Origin: Chlorophyllum brunneum
Lineage: Eukaryota; Basidiomycota; Agaricomycetes; Agaricales; Agaricaceae
DNA length: 64,000 nucleotides
Reading direction: 5' to 3'
NCBI GenBank assembly: GCA_963576785.1
Contig: OY756142.1
Coordinates: 2,604,001 to 2,668,000 of the forward strand
The position numbers and the translations under genes were made by a program. This document shows, one piece after another, positions 53,621-64,000 of the stretch (its first letter is position 1; the number at the start of each line of letters is the position of its first letter). The notes under the pieces were generated by a model. That model made no database searches. It saw only the letters and a program-made list of their open reading frames with translations, and was not told where the DNA came from.

Positions 53621-54931
53621 CTAAACATGCTGTTTTCGAAGATTGGAGGCTCTCACAAACATTAGGATGCCTTCGTATACAGCCCATCCAATCGCGGAAC
53701 TCAGAACCTTGCGAGACATGCGAAGAGAAGCACCGTCAAAATAGCCAGAAATGCCCCTTTGCTAAGATGATGAGCGATATCAGATAAACTATGAATTGGG
53801 TTAGGATTCACAAAAGATGGAACGCACTTTCCAGATTGTTGAAACGGTTCTAAGGAATCCGTGGTATCTATCCTCTTGGCGAACCTGTATTTTTGTCTAT
53901 GTGATTTATGTCAGGGTCATGATAGGCTGAGCGTTATGGAAGCCGTACCTTGATGACGTCGAAAGGTTGGGTTATCATTGTTGCCATTGCACCTGCTGAC
54001 GCAGCGGAGATAGCATGAACGACGGTGGAGTGTGAGGTGCTCGTTGGAGGCACCAAGTATGCTAAGCAAGATTGAGTCACAGTCCAGCGTGGTGAACTGA
54101 GAACTCACTCGCTTCACGTTTGATGCCTTCATAAAACACAACGAAAAGACCTGCGTAGGGTGCATCTCGTAATGATGAAGCCAAGAATCCACGTAGAAGT
54201 TCATTGGGGCCTTGTCTAGCAATAGATACGAGTGCACCACTCAGACTCTCATAGGCGTATATATTACTCTGATTGAGTATTTCCATGTTAGCACAATCCG
54301 GCCGGAGCCCGCGGGTAAAATCACCCACCTCGTACCGAGCTTTGAGTACAGAAAACGGATTCAACAACAATCCCACTCCCACTCTTGTTGTGGCTCCGGC
54401 CAACAGATTCCCAGTGCTCGTAAGTTTCGGAAGGACTGAGGCATTGGTATTTTCTATGGATGACCGTCTGTGAGGCAGAGCGAAATACGGTGAAGTCGCC
54501 AGCCATGCGCGTAATTGGGTCAAACCAGTCATGTAGAGAGCGACGCCTGGTACGTTGCGTATGAGAGAGGCCTCTGTGCCGCGCCACAGTCCTTTCCACC
54601 CGTTTGCTGCAAGAACTTCCTGCGTTGTGCTTAAGACGAGGGAAACGCTGCGCCTAACCCAAGCTCAGAAATGGTATCGGTAAGCAGGCGAAATCGCATA
54701 CTTATGCCGTATTTTCCCATCACCCTGTTGCATGCGCGTTTTCAACAAGTCGACTGTGATGATGGACTATTTATTTTCAGAGGTCTTTTTTTTTTGAATA
54801 TAGGCTTACAAGGCTGGAGGCATACGGTTGTTGCAAAACCCGAAAGCGCGCCTGTGAAAAGGATTATCATTTGATTTAGAACACGCCCAGACCGACGTAC
54901 CGGAGAAGAGCTGGTTGGTGACATTGCTCAT
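53621..54931 (-). CDS. HEM25: Mitochondrial glycine carrier, SLC25A38/HEM25 family
   Basis: Eight exons, about 310 aa. The three mitochondrial-carrier repeats each keep a Px[D/S]xx[K/R] signature: QPFDLLKTRMQQ (first), NPFSVLKARYE (second, with Ser in place of the acid, as in this family) and QPFDVIKTKIQV (third). Other family sequences: GWKGLWRGTEASLIRNVPG, LLRGFLASSLRDAPYAG, FDGASLRMSRKVLSSAIGW. Hem25/SLC25A38 imports glycine into mitochondria for 5-aminolevulinate, the first step of heme synthesis. The start is MSNVTNQLFS at 54931, with the second exon completing GALSGFATTVCLQP. The last exon joins at CAA AGG GGC after a 66-nt intron. It is divergent from MET2 (96 bp). Confidence 0.88.
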
Positions 54932-55027
54932 GGACGATGGATGGACGTCATCCAAGGCGACCCGATCCGAGATAGGTGTGCACGTGACCGGGAATCATGG
55001 TGCCGGAGTCATTTTATCGTTCTCGTT
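54932..55027. promoter_or_regulatory. Putative bidirectional promoter, HEM25/MET2
   Basis: 96 bp between divergent start codons. It contains GTGCACGTGACC near 54978, a CACGTG E-box. In yeast, MET genes are controlled by Cbf1 at CACGTGA sites, so this site is a plausible regulator of MET2 (established for yeast, inferred here). Confidence 0.55.
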
Positions 55028-56484
55028 ATGTCTTCCCTCACAGAACTCATCGAGCAGCAGCTCCTCACAGTCCCCCAATTTGACCTGGACTGTGGTGCGA
55101 CTCTCACACAAGTCCCTATAGCGTACAAAACATGGGGAGAGCTCAACGCCGCTAGGGACAATGTCATGATCATTTGCCATGCATTTACTGGAAGCGCTGA
55201 TGTCGAGGATTGGTGGGGACCTATGATGGGCAGAGGCAAAGCTTTCGATCCAAGGAGATTCTTCATCTTCTGTGCCAATACCCTCGGTTCACCATATGGT
55301 TCTGCTTCACCTGTAACCATCAACCCGGATACTGGTCGCCCCTACGGTCCTGAGTTCCCACCCACCACCATCCGCGACGACGTGCGGTACGCCAATTCAC
55401 TCTTAGCACCGGTATCTACAAACTTACGCAACATACCTCCAAATCAAGCCTACACAAGCTCGTACTAGATCATCTGGGTGTCACATCTGTTGCCGTCGTT
55501 ATTGGCGGATCCATGGGTGGAATGGCCGTTCTCGAATGGCCCCTGTGCACACCCCAAGGATATGTCCGACACGTTATACCACTCGCGACCTCTGCCCGCC
55601 ATTCAGCCTGGTGTATCTCCTGGGGTGAGGCCCAGAGGCAGAGTATTTACAGTGATCCAGGGTATCTCGATGGTTTTTATGAAAAACAGCCAGCAAGTGG
55701 GCTAGCTGCTGCTAGGATGAGTGCACTGTTGACGTATCGGTCGCGCGATTCTTTCGAAGCAAGGTTTGGGAGGAAGCCACAGGTGCAGATAGGGGAGAAA
55801 GGGCCGGGTGAAGGAATAATCACTCCCCCCGAGTCCCCGAAAACTGGGGAGAGGGATAATGCAGTGATACTTCATAACGATGGACTTAAGAATGCAAAAC
55901 CACGGACTAATACCACTAGTACTACTAACAGTCTATCGTCCAACTCATCTACAGATAATACCGGTGCACCTACATCCCCCGTCTCTTCCCCCACCACATC
56001 TAGACCACAGATTTTCTCAGCACAGTCCTACCTCCGATATCAAGGCGATAAATTCATCGCCCGCTTCGACGCAAACTGCTACATCCATATCACACGAAAG
56101 CTTGACACACACGATGTAGCCCGCGGTCGTATACCACCTGGTGCTTCTGACTCTGGAGCTCTCAAACAAGTCCTAGAAACGCTCCCTTCCCGTGCGCTTG
56201 TCATAAGCATTGCGACAGATGGACTGTTCACACCTTCGGAGCAACAGGAAATTGCAGACAATATACCTGAAGCCGAGTTGGTTACTGTGCCATCTCCGGA
56301 TGGGCACGACGGATTCTTGTTGGAGTTTGAGGTGATTAATGGGCATATCTTGAGGTTTTTGAAGAGGGAATTTCCCGAATATTATGTTGCTGCGGATGAA
56401 GACACGGGTGGTCTACAGGAGGGCTTTTCCATCAAGAAGACGAGTGTGTTTGGGGAGGCTGAGGTAGATATAACGAGGTGGTAG
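55028..56484 (+). CDS. MET2: Homoserine O-acetyltransferase (MET2)
   Basis: Two exons (intron 55387-55448) give 464 aa. It transfers acetyl from acetyl-CoA to homoserine, the entry step to methionine via O-acetylhomoserine. The alpha/beta hydrolase fold shows NVMIICHAFTGSADVEDWW, the nucleophile elbow VIGGSMGGMAVLEW (catalytic Ser), IPLATSARHSAWCISW, and the acid/base region ISIATDGLFTPSEQQEIAD with the catalytic His in PDGHDGFLLE. The start at 55028 (MSSLTELIEQQLLTVPQF) is better than an in-frame ATG at 54941 that would overlap the promoter. A low-complexity insert (about 255-330; Thr/Ser/Asn-rich) separates the cap from the second half; such inserts are common in fungal MET2. A CACGTGA box lies about 50 bp upstream. 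Confidence 0.92.
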
Positions 56485-56588
56485 AGCTTGAAATTATTCG
56501 TATCTATAGGGGAAGACAAGTAGAATCAATTGGTCACATGATACTCGCTTTCTGACCTAAGTGTGTAGTCCTGGCTGGACACTGCACC

Positions 56589-57045
56589 ATGTCCGCTCCC
56601 ATTCCCCAACAGGCCAGAAGCAAGGCCCTGCGTGCATGTCTCCTCTGCTCAATCATCCTTACACCTGCTGATTTTCGTAAAAATGGGTGCCCCAACTGCG
56701 AGGAAATTATGCAGGTATATTCCTCTTCCATCTTGAAATGCACTATTCAGACCTGAATCTCTTTAGCTCAAAGGTAGTCCAGACCGGATAGCGACGTGTA
56801 CGACAACTTCCTTCGATGGCGTCATATCCGTAATTAGTCCTGAGACCAGCTGGGTCGCTCGGTGGCAGAGAACAAGTGCGTAGCCACCTTCACAGAGCTC
56901 TCCTTACTGACATCTTCCTGTAGCGAATTATGTCCGCGGAATATATGCCGTTCATGTCAGAGGTCGCATCCCCGACGACGTTGAAGCCGAGCTCGAGAAC
57001 CGAGGGATCAAATACCGACCACGCGACCAAACCGACCAGGATTAA
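56589..57045 (+). CDS. SPT4: Transcription elongation factor SPT4
   Basis: Three exons (56589-56714, 56767-56875, 56924-57045) give 118 aa, the normal size. The N-terminal zinc finger is C-x2-C...C-x2-C (RACLLCSIIL... and GCPNCEEIM). The NGN-binding core follows: CTTTSFDGVISVISPETSWV, ARWQRT, then GIYAVHVRGRIPDDVEAELE. Spt4 pairs with Spt5 (DSIF) to clamp RNA polymerases during elongation. The gene lies 105 bp downstream of MET2 on the same strand; both presumably have separate transcripts. Both introns are GT-AG. Confidence 0.93.
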
Positions 57046-57719
57046 TATTCTCACTGAAAGCCTCTTCTGCACCTCCTCAGAGGCTGATTCGCGTTTTACA
57101 ACCTGGCCGCGGTCGCTACACACTGTGATGGACTCCCGCACTTGCTGTTGAAAGTTTTATCGGTGTGATGCAATGCTACTGCCTGCTTCTGTAAACACCC
57201 TATAATATAATTATTAAACACCCAGGCGTCCGGCACATCCTCCGTTTCCCCGACGCCGACCACATGCCCGAGTCTTTGTACCTATGATCCACACACCACC
57301 CCAAACCCTTCTAAATGGTTGAAGAATACTCCAAGTTTGGGTTGACTCCGATGCATCAAATGAAGGAATGAAGCCTTCGGTTGAACGCTCACCCGAACAC
57401 GGGCTAGTATCCAAGAATTAACACACACCCAGCCCGTCTTGTCCATGATATCCGCTGTTTACCGGAGACAACGTATCCCGACGAGCTTACTATCACCACT
57501 TATCCAGGAAGTTCGCAAGTTGACGGTGGCTTCTCATGGTCAAAATTTCAATTGATCACAACGGACCATGTGCTTTACAGACCACGAACGCCACTCGAAG
57601 TGGAACTTTACCCACAAGAATCTTTAAATATGACAGCAAGTTCCTACTTCATTTTGGTTGCTTCTTTTCATCTACCAGGTCCTGCCGACCTCCTATCCAC
57701 CCCCTCCTCCTTTAACGAT
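57046..57719. other. Intergenic region upstream of the permease gene
   Basis: 674 bp with no recognised gene. It should hold the SPT4 3' end and the permease promoter. An in-frame upstream ATG at 57552 would add 56 residues to the permease; I did not use it. A TATAATATAATTATTAAA stretch occurs near 57200. Confidence 0.4.
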
Positions 57720-60021
57720 ATGAGCACACAGAAACAGCCGCAACAGGCTGCAATTCGTCAAGCTGACGAAGCTCTACTAGCGGCACTAGGGTACAAACAG
57801 GAATTCAAGAGAGAATTCACACCCTTAGAGGTGTGATGGTTTCACCATTCAACTACTTACAACTTACTCTTCTAACAGGTGTTCGGTATTGCTTTCTCTA
57901 TCATCGGACTCGTACCCTCAATTTCGTCTGTGCTGTTCTATGCGATTCCCAACGGGGGAGGACCCGCCATGGTTTGGGGGGTGCGTACAGACCAAAAGCA
58001 CCCCGTACTGCCACTCTAACACCCTTGTTGCAGTGGTTGGTCGCCAGTATATTTATCCTGTGTGTAGGATTATCAATGGCGGAGCTGGCGAGTGCAGCGC
58101 CCACGTCGGGTGGTGTGAGTTTTCGTCAATCCACACACCCCTTTCTCGCTTATCCGGACCTTCTCCTAGCTGTATTTCTGGACATATTCATTAGCATCAA
58201 AACGGTGGAGGAATCTCCTCTGTTGGATTGTTGGATGTATGTTCCAAAGCACTGATTGGAAGATCAAACACCAAAGTTTTTCCAGATGCTAATACGATCG
58301 GATCCATTGGTGCCATTGCGTCAATCGACTGGGGGGCGTCAGTCCAAGTAATGGCTGCCATAACCATCGGTACTAACGGCACTTTCGAGGTCACGAACCC
58401 TCGGCTATTGTGAGTCTATTCTTTCTATTTTTGCTTCGCCATCTCCATCAGACCTGAGCTTACTGTCCCCTTATAGCGGTGTATACGCCGCTATCGTAGT
58501 CAGCCATGCTGTCGTCTGCTGCCTAGGAACTCGGGCCTTAGCCCGTCTACAAACCCTTTATATCATCCTGAACGTCCTGTATGTAGTTTCCCTATCGCCT
58601 ATGACGTCATACTAAAAATACGGTTAATACTTCCAGATTTTGCATTGCTCTCATCATTGCGCTCCCAGCCGCAACCCCGAAGGAGTTCAGGAATACAGCT
58701 AAATTTGCCCTATGGGATTTCACTAACTGCGAGTGTGGACAGTTCTATCCGAAGCGCTTCAGCTAACCTATTTGCATTTCAGTGAGCGGCTGGCCTAATG
58801 GTTTCGCTTTCATCTACAGTTTTCTTGCCCCACTGTGGACTATCTGTACGACTTTCCGCAGTCGGTGTTTTATTCACTCTCTCACCATAACCCCAAGGTT
58901 CATTCGATTCGAGTGTACACATCAGTGAAGAGGCATCGAACGCATCTACAGCAGTGCCATGGGCTATTGTTGGAGCCATCAGTATCGCAGGGTTATTGGG
59001 ATGGGGCGAGTAGTTCAACCACAACTGCCGATGCAACTGGATGCTAATCCACCTAAAGCTATCAACATGGCCCTGGCATTCTGTATGGGAACGGATCTTC
59101 AGGGTCTGGCTAACAGCGACCAACCTATGGCACAAATTTTTGTGAACAGCTTCGGTCAGAGGGGTACATTGGCCATCTGGGTCATTGTCGTCATTGTTCA
59201 GTGAGTGTTTCCCGTCTCTGGAGTTGTAACTCTGCTAATCCCACCAGATACATGATGGGCTCAAGCATGGTAAGAACCCCCCTCATATACGATCTTCTTC
59301 AGCTCATCCTCTTTAAAGCTTCTGGCAGCTAGTAGACAAACTTTCGCCTTTAGTCGTGACGGAGGTAGGCCTCCTCCCGTTGTTTTGCTATCACTAGCCT
59401 CTAACCACCATCAAATACCCCAGCTCTCCCCTTCTCAAAATGGCTCTACAGAATGAATTCATATACTCGAACGCCTGTCAATGTCGTCTGGTTTGACGCT
59501 CTCTGGGCCGTTGCCCTTGGTCTCCTCGTATTCGCCGGTGAACAAGCCATCAACGCTGTTTTCTCCATGTCCGTCACAGCCATTTATATCGCATACGCAA
59601 TCCCTATCGTCGTCCGATTCACCGGTGGGACTGATTTCCAGCCTGGGCCATTTGATCTTGGTGCCTTTGTGTGTGGCCTCGTCCTATTCCTTCACTTGCT
59701 TTTATCTGACATTGAATTTTTTTCAATCAGAGTCTCCCACTGGCGATTGTCTCTGTTTTGTTCATGCTCTTTCTTGGGATGGTCTTCCTCTTTCCGGGAG
59801 GACCAGCTCCGGGTGCAACAGAAATGAATTACAGCGTTGTAGTGGTTGGTGGCATTATGATCCTTTCCATATTGTGGTACTACTTCCCCAAATATGGAGG
59901 AGTACACTGGTTCAAGGGCCCAATACCCAACATCGATTTGGACGTTAAACCTTCCGATAGTTCGGTTACACCTTCAGATGTAGGGGTGGACGAAAAACAC
60001 TTGGATGTAGATGGAAGATAA
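57720..60021 (+). CDS. Amino-acid/GABA permease, APC superfamily
   Basis: About 14 exons, roughly 530 aa, with about 12 hydrophobic segments. The N-terminus is MSTQKQPQQAAIRQADEALL, then ALGYKQEFKREFTPLEVFGI with the FSIIGLVPSI helix, the typical first transmembrane part of fungal GABA/choline-type permeases (UGA4/HNM1 group). Others: LSMAELASAAPTSGGLYFWT, GTDLQGLANSDQPMAQIF, ASRQTFAFSRDGALPFSKWL, FSMSVTAIYIAYAIPIVVRF, and an acidic cytosolic tail. It probably imports amino acids or related amines at the plasma membrane; the exact substrate is not deducible. Two introns appear GC-AG: 58729-58782 and 59006-59058, both GCGAGT donors, fixed by the flanking conserved sequence (FTN/LSGWPNG and LLGW/AINMALAF). 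Confidence 0.88.
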
Positions 60022-60249
60022 ACAATAAACCGTAGCATACAATTTATATCATAATTTACATGGGATCTACGACCTGTGACTCGAATCCGTAAAATTCAGC
60101 CTGTTAGAGTGCTTCTCTGGGATATACAATGGAATAAATGGGGTGATCTGAATAATGTACACGGTGGGTAAGCTGCTACGCAAGCGTGAGTATGCAAGGA
60201 AATCAGTGGAATAATGGTGAATATAGGAGGGTATGAGAGAGGGTATGAG

Positions 60250-63058
60250 CTACAACAGATCATGGAGAACTTTGTCATACTGATGAGGCATATGTGCACT
60301 GCTCCGAGTGGTAAGCTTTTAATCAGTATTGACGCGCCTGTGTAACGAACGATGGGACGTACGTTAACATATTCCTCGCAAATACAATTTGGTCGAAAAC
60401 CTTCTCCACATCCGACACCTCGAACAGTCTCAATTTATCCTTCTTCTGATCCTTTCCGTTTACCCCCTGTTCTTGCTCCTTTCTTTGATGTGATGGATGT
60501 AGATCACTATCCCTCATGGCCCACAGTACACGTCCAGGAGGGAACATATTCTGATCCTGCATATTCGCCTCCAACGTCTTTCTTACCGCGACTAGCTATA
60601 CACATATTAGTACAACTGAAATAACCGGAATAAAGGGAACCAACACACCCAGTCCATATCCTCCTTACTCGTACCAGCACCAGCTTCCTTCCATCTTCTC
60701 GCACGACCCGTGACAGCAGACCACCCATCTTCCTTCAACTGCTCTCCATTCTTTCCATATTCATGCTTCCCCTCCTCTGCTTCACATAACCACAGCGCTG
60801 CGTTCCGTAGGTCACGGACAGAACCTAACGAGAGCCGTGCGACTACGTCGTGTGAATAGACAAAGGAAGTGATTAGTTTCTTGGCGAGGCGACTTAGTCT
60901 GGCGTCTGTTAGCGAGCTGGAATGTCGATTGTCGTCAAGGGATCGGTACAAAGATGCCCGAGGCGGCATGGGACGTACGGAGGTGCAAAACAATAAACAT
61001 AGACTCTCCGACCCACTGGGAGGCCACTTGATCTTACAGTTAGGCATGTGATTGGATCGGCCCACATCTGCAAGATGTCAACTCTTAAGGCTGGTACCAG
61101 AAATACCAAGACACGCACCAGCCCTAGGATAGCCGCCACACCAGCTCCCAAACTATGTCCACAAAGCACCAAGTCTGGAAAATCGGATTAACGTCACATC
61201 GATGCCACTAAATATATAGTGAGCCCCACCAAAACCGGGATTATGATATAGAGCCTCCTGCACAGCCAACTGTACGGGTTTGCCCACTTCGCCCATGGCT
61301 TTGGCCATACGCAACATGCCAGAATGCGCATGGTAGGATGGGGTCTTGAGGTTCTGCCGTTCGGGCTCCTTGGCTTTCTGATATGGGACAAGGTTCCCCG
61401 GAGCAAAATCTTCGTAGATTTCATTATCTTCCTCGCTAATATCCACGCCTTGGGTTTGAGCGGGCTGGAAGGACTCGGGGTGGCATGTCAAGTCAACGGC
61501 AATTTCGTTGAGGGACATGGTGCCTAGGAACCCTGAGAACGGAATTCGAAATAGATATAATCTAAATCTTACCTCTGATGACGAGTACGATTTGGCCCCT
61601 ATTATAATCCGTTAGGACCCAAAATCTTGGCATGAGATGTTCAGTTCCAACGATGGCTGTCGACTTCGTTTTATCCCTCTTTCTCTTCTCTGATGCCTTC
61701 TGCTTCTCTTTTGCTCGGACAGTTTCTTTCCTTTTCACTTCCTCGTCACTGAGCGCAGATTCGAATATCTCTTGATCATGCTTTCCCATCAGCTGGTCCC
61801 ACCAAGAGTATTTTGGCTGTGACGGAGAACTATTTTGGTAAGGACTATCTCCGGCTGCTTCTGCTTCTGCAGCGTCGACCGCAACTTCGAGTTTGGCTTC
61901 CTCTTCTCTCTTCTCCCCTACTTCCCCTGTGTCCGAAGTTTTGCTGTATGGAGTTACGCCGAAGAATAGGAGTGAGGCTCCACCATATCCCGCTAATACC
62001 ATTTTGGATAAACGACGGAGGGTTGCTTTGAGTTCCTCTAGTGGGAGTGGCTGGGGTTCATATGGGCCTGGGGTGGGGAAAGGATAGCCTGTGTATGAGT
62101 GAAAAGAGGCCGACGGGGAATGCAATTGCTGGTGTGAAGGCTTGTGAGAAAGCTGCTGAAAGGAGGGGGTGGGAGATAAAGGGGGAGATGGTGGGTGTAT
62201 GGAGGTCATGGTAAGGGATGAAATCGAAGATATTGTCGAATTCCTTGAGCGGGCGGTGAGAGCGGCATGGGGAGGTGCGTCTCCGATATCCGCAGAAATA
62301 ATCTGAGGACCTCCGTGACCGGGAAAAATGACGTCCGAAGTAACGCGGACTCTTGAATTTCTAGGTACTGTTGAGTAGATTGGGTGTCAAGGTGGGTGAA
62401 GACCATACCTCCGTGGCCGACGTCTAACGGGCATTTCACGTTCGGTGCAGGCTTTGTCCATGACATCCAATTCTTTGAGGTATTGAAACCAACGTTTCTC
62501 TTGCCATTCCTGAGTGACGCCTTGTAAGGCAACCCAAGCAACGACAGCCCTAGCGATCTGTGTCAAGCCATAGCTCTTGTTGGGCAAGGAGCCGTCTCGA
62601 TCCGACCACTCCCTGCGGACAAGAGTGATGAAAGAGGCCAAAGAAAAACTAGCCTCATTGCTGCCTGGAAAGATAACTGAGAGAACGTTTATGGAGCTGT
62701 GTGCAGCCATGAGGGACGTGGAGGTTAGGTACTCGGAGAGATGGATTGGGGCGAGGACAAGTTGTTCTGCAAGGGTGAAGGCAGAGTGGACTGCTGAACC
62801 GGCAACAGGGCCGATGACGGGGCCGCCGCCAAAGAGAGCATGGTCAACGACGGTGGTTGTAACGCCCACAGCGGTGCCAGCGATGCCGCGAGCGACACGA
62901 AACTAGGCAGGGAGGCGAGGATGAGAGGAATCTGTGGGAGAGAGTGAAAAGCGTACGGTGAGACGGGTGCTTAGTTTTACTGCGGAGAAGGCGAGCGAAG
63001 TTGCGGTGGAGGCAAGGTCGATGCCCTGGCGCGAGTAGGCATCCCACTTGGTCGCCAT
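60250..63058 (-). CDS. Class 3 lipase, sn1-specific diacylglycerol lipase-like
   Basis: Multi-exon gene. The start at 63058 (MATKWDAYSRQGIDLASTAT) leads into a membrane-associated N-terminal region (GIAGTAVGVTTTVVDHALFG). A Pro/Ser-rich and charged linker (62200-61650) precedes the catalytic part. GQIVLVIRGTMSLNEIAVDL marks the oxyanion region, LVLCGHSLGAGVAAILGLV (near 61150) the nucleophile elbow with the catalytic Ser, and SHDVVARLSLGSVRDL the following helix. The C-terminal ARNMLTAHMPHQYDKVLHDL is typical of fungal class 3 lipases of this type. It hydrolyses acylglycerols, probably at an internal membrane (inferred). I did not fix every exon border; the intron near 60365-60300 is placed so that RNMLT joins AHMPHQY. 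Confidence 0.82.
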
Positions 63059-63116
63059 CAGTGCACTTGCTCAGCGCGACATACCTGATAACATGTTCTA
63101 TTGTCATGTGATTCTG

Positions 63117-64000
63117 CTACTCATCTACGTTAAAGTTCACAGCCACGTCCCCAGTCCCATCGTAGCTACCTGTCGCTGCCATGAACTCGCTGTTGTCGTA
63201 CACCGCCGCATCTGACTCGCCGTAGTAGTCCTCGTTATTATCTACCCCGCTGTCTTCATAGTAGCACTCGTTTGCACCTCCATCTTCGTAGTAGACATTC
63301 TCGTTTGCTCCGTCAATGTCCTCCTCATCCTCCTCATCCTCATCCTCATCCTCATCCTCATCCTCATCCTCATCCTCATCCTCATCCTCCTCGCTTTCAT
63401 CGCCCTCATCCTCCCCATCCTCCTCATCTTGCTGAGCCGTAAAAATATCCAGGCTATTTCCTTGATCTCCGCCGTCATCATCCTGCTGAGCCGTAAACCG
63501 GCCATCGCCTTGGTTGTCGTCTCCTTCATCACCTTGCTGGTCACTTGCTCCCTGTGCTCCCTGCGCAGCCTGACCTTGTCTTTCTCGTCTTGGAACAGCT
63601 CTGTCACGGCGACCTGCCCTCTGTATTGCTCCTTGGCCTGCTACCCCTATTCCCCCTGACTGTGACTGCCTACCACCACCCCGCATTGCGCGTTTCTTGC
63701 CCCTCGTGGTACTCGGCGCAGTCGGTGCCATGGTTTGCACTGGCCCTCTCTTCTTCTTCCCCCCAGGAGCAGCTGGCAACGCCTTCTCTTTTCTACTCTT
63801 CACCCCTTGCGTTCCTACCGTAGCCAAATTTGCAACCTGTTGTCCCTTCCTTCCTTTCTTTCCCTTTTTTCCGGCGGTCGCTTGAACCCTCATAGGTCTC
63901 CTCTGCATCATCGGATTGGCGATAGCCCCAGTCGGTTGCATCTGAAGTCCCATCTGCGGCCCCATCTGTTGTTGATTCATCATCATCGGGACTTGTCCCA
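63117..64000 (-). CDS. Low-complexity acidic/basic protein, 3' part (5' end beyond window)
   Basis: At least 289 aa on the minus strand, open to the window edge, so the N-terminus is probably outside. The first part is Met/Gln-rich, then Lys/Arg/Gly-rich (AGKKGKKGRKGQQV, TTRGKKRAMRGGG), which could bind nucleic acid. The rest is strongly acidic, with a long Asp/Glu alternating run (about 63320-63390) encoded by a TCCTCA hexamer microsatellite, and a tail with repeated YYED or YYGE motifs (NVYYEDGGANECYYEDSG). I do not recognise the family. Composition suggests a disordered nuclear protein. It sits 58 bp downstream of the lipase start on the same strand. Confidence 0.6.
   Translation of the reverse strand, partial: GQVPMMMNQQQMGPQMGLQMQPTGAIANPMMQRRPMRVQATAGKKGKKGRKGQQVANLATVGTQGVKSRKEKALPAAPGGKKKRGPVQTMAPTAPSTTRGKKRAMRGGGRQSQSGGIGVAGQGAIQRAGRRDRAVPRRERQGQAAQGAQGASDQQGDEGDDNQGDGRFTAQQDDDGGDQGNSLDIFTAQQDEEDGEDEGDESEEDEDEDEDEDEDEDEDEDEEDEEDIDGANENVYYEDGGANECYYEDSGVDNNEDYYGESDAAVYDNSEFMAATGSYDGTGDVAVNFNVDE
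63320..63390. repeat. TCCTCA/TGAGGA hexamer microsatellite inside the acidic ORF
   Basis: About 10 near-perfect tandem copies of TCCTCA, which read as Glu-Asp dipeptides on the coding strand. Being a multiple of three, length changes would preserve the frame. Confidence 0.85.

Noticed and set aside
63320..63390. CRISPR-like tandem array
   Set aside because: It is a hexamer microsatellite without spacers, inside a eukaryotic coding sequence.

Overview
The window reads as a fungal nuclear chromosome, most likely an agaricomycete basidiomycete (inference). Genes are dense and carry many introns of about 45-60 nt. Adjacent retroelements include Tf1/sushi-type and Tad/I-type families. No bacterial or organellar features are visible.

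Positions 1 to about 34250 are a retrotransposon thicket. From the left it holds: a non-coding module (R) present twice, each time fused to a different 5'-truncated LINE; a mosaic of LINE pieces from three related families (called A, B and C here) on both strands, often joined at poly(A) tracts; an old CpG-depleted gypsy remnant (16906-17679); and AT-rich relic DNA. A full-length LINE B (19711-33027, minus strand) lies in that relic DNA with an 8-bp target duplication. LINE B is itself split by an intact chromodomain gypsy element (21900-28405) with apparently identical 309-bp LTRs and a 5-bp target duplication. The gypsy element has gag, a well-formed -1 frameshift site, pol, a third unidentified ORF, and a 12-nt LTR/PBS complementarity that indicates Tf1-type self-priming.

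From about 34450 to the right edge is a compact housekeeping block: KGD4 (+), proteasome alpha-1 (-), RNA polymerase III largest subunit (+), a phosphoesterase/RRM/RGG protein (-), Mediator subunit 13 (+), BIG1 (-), an acyl-CoA dehydrogenase (+), the mitochondrial glycine carrier HEM25 (-), homoserine O-acetyltransferase MET2 (+), SPT4 (+), an amino-acid permease (+), a class 3 lipase (-), and the 3' part of an acidic, basic-patch protein (-). Four neighbouring pairs are divergent with only 81-152 bp between start codons, so shared promoters are likely. Seven candidate introns in four of these genes use GC rather than GT donors, an unusually high share of the roughly 65-70 introns placed by eye.

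The genes cover transcription (RPC1, MED13, SPT4), protein turnover, mitochondrial metabolism (KGD4, acyl-CoA dehydrogenase, HEM25), methionine synthesis (MET2) and membrane/secretory functions. They do not form a pathway cluster. All calls are from reading the sequence; no searches were run.
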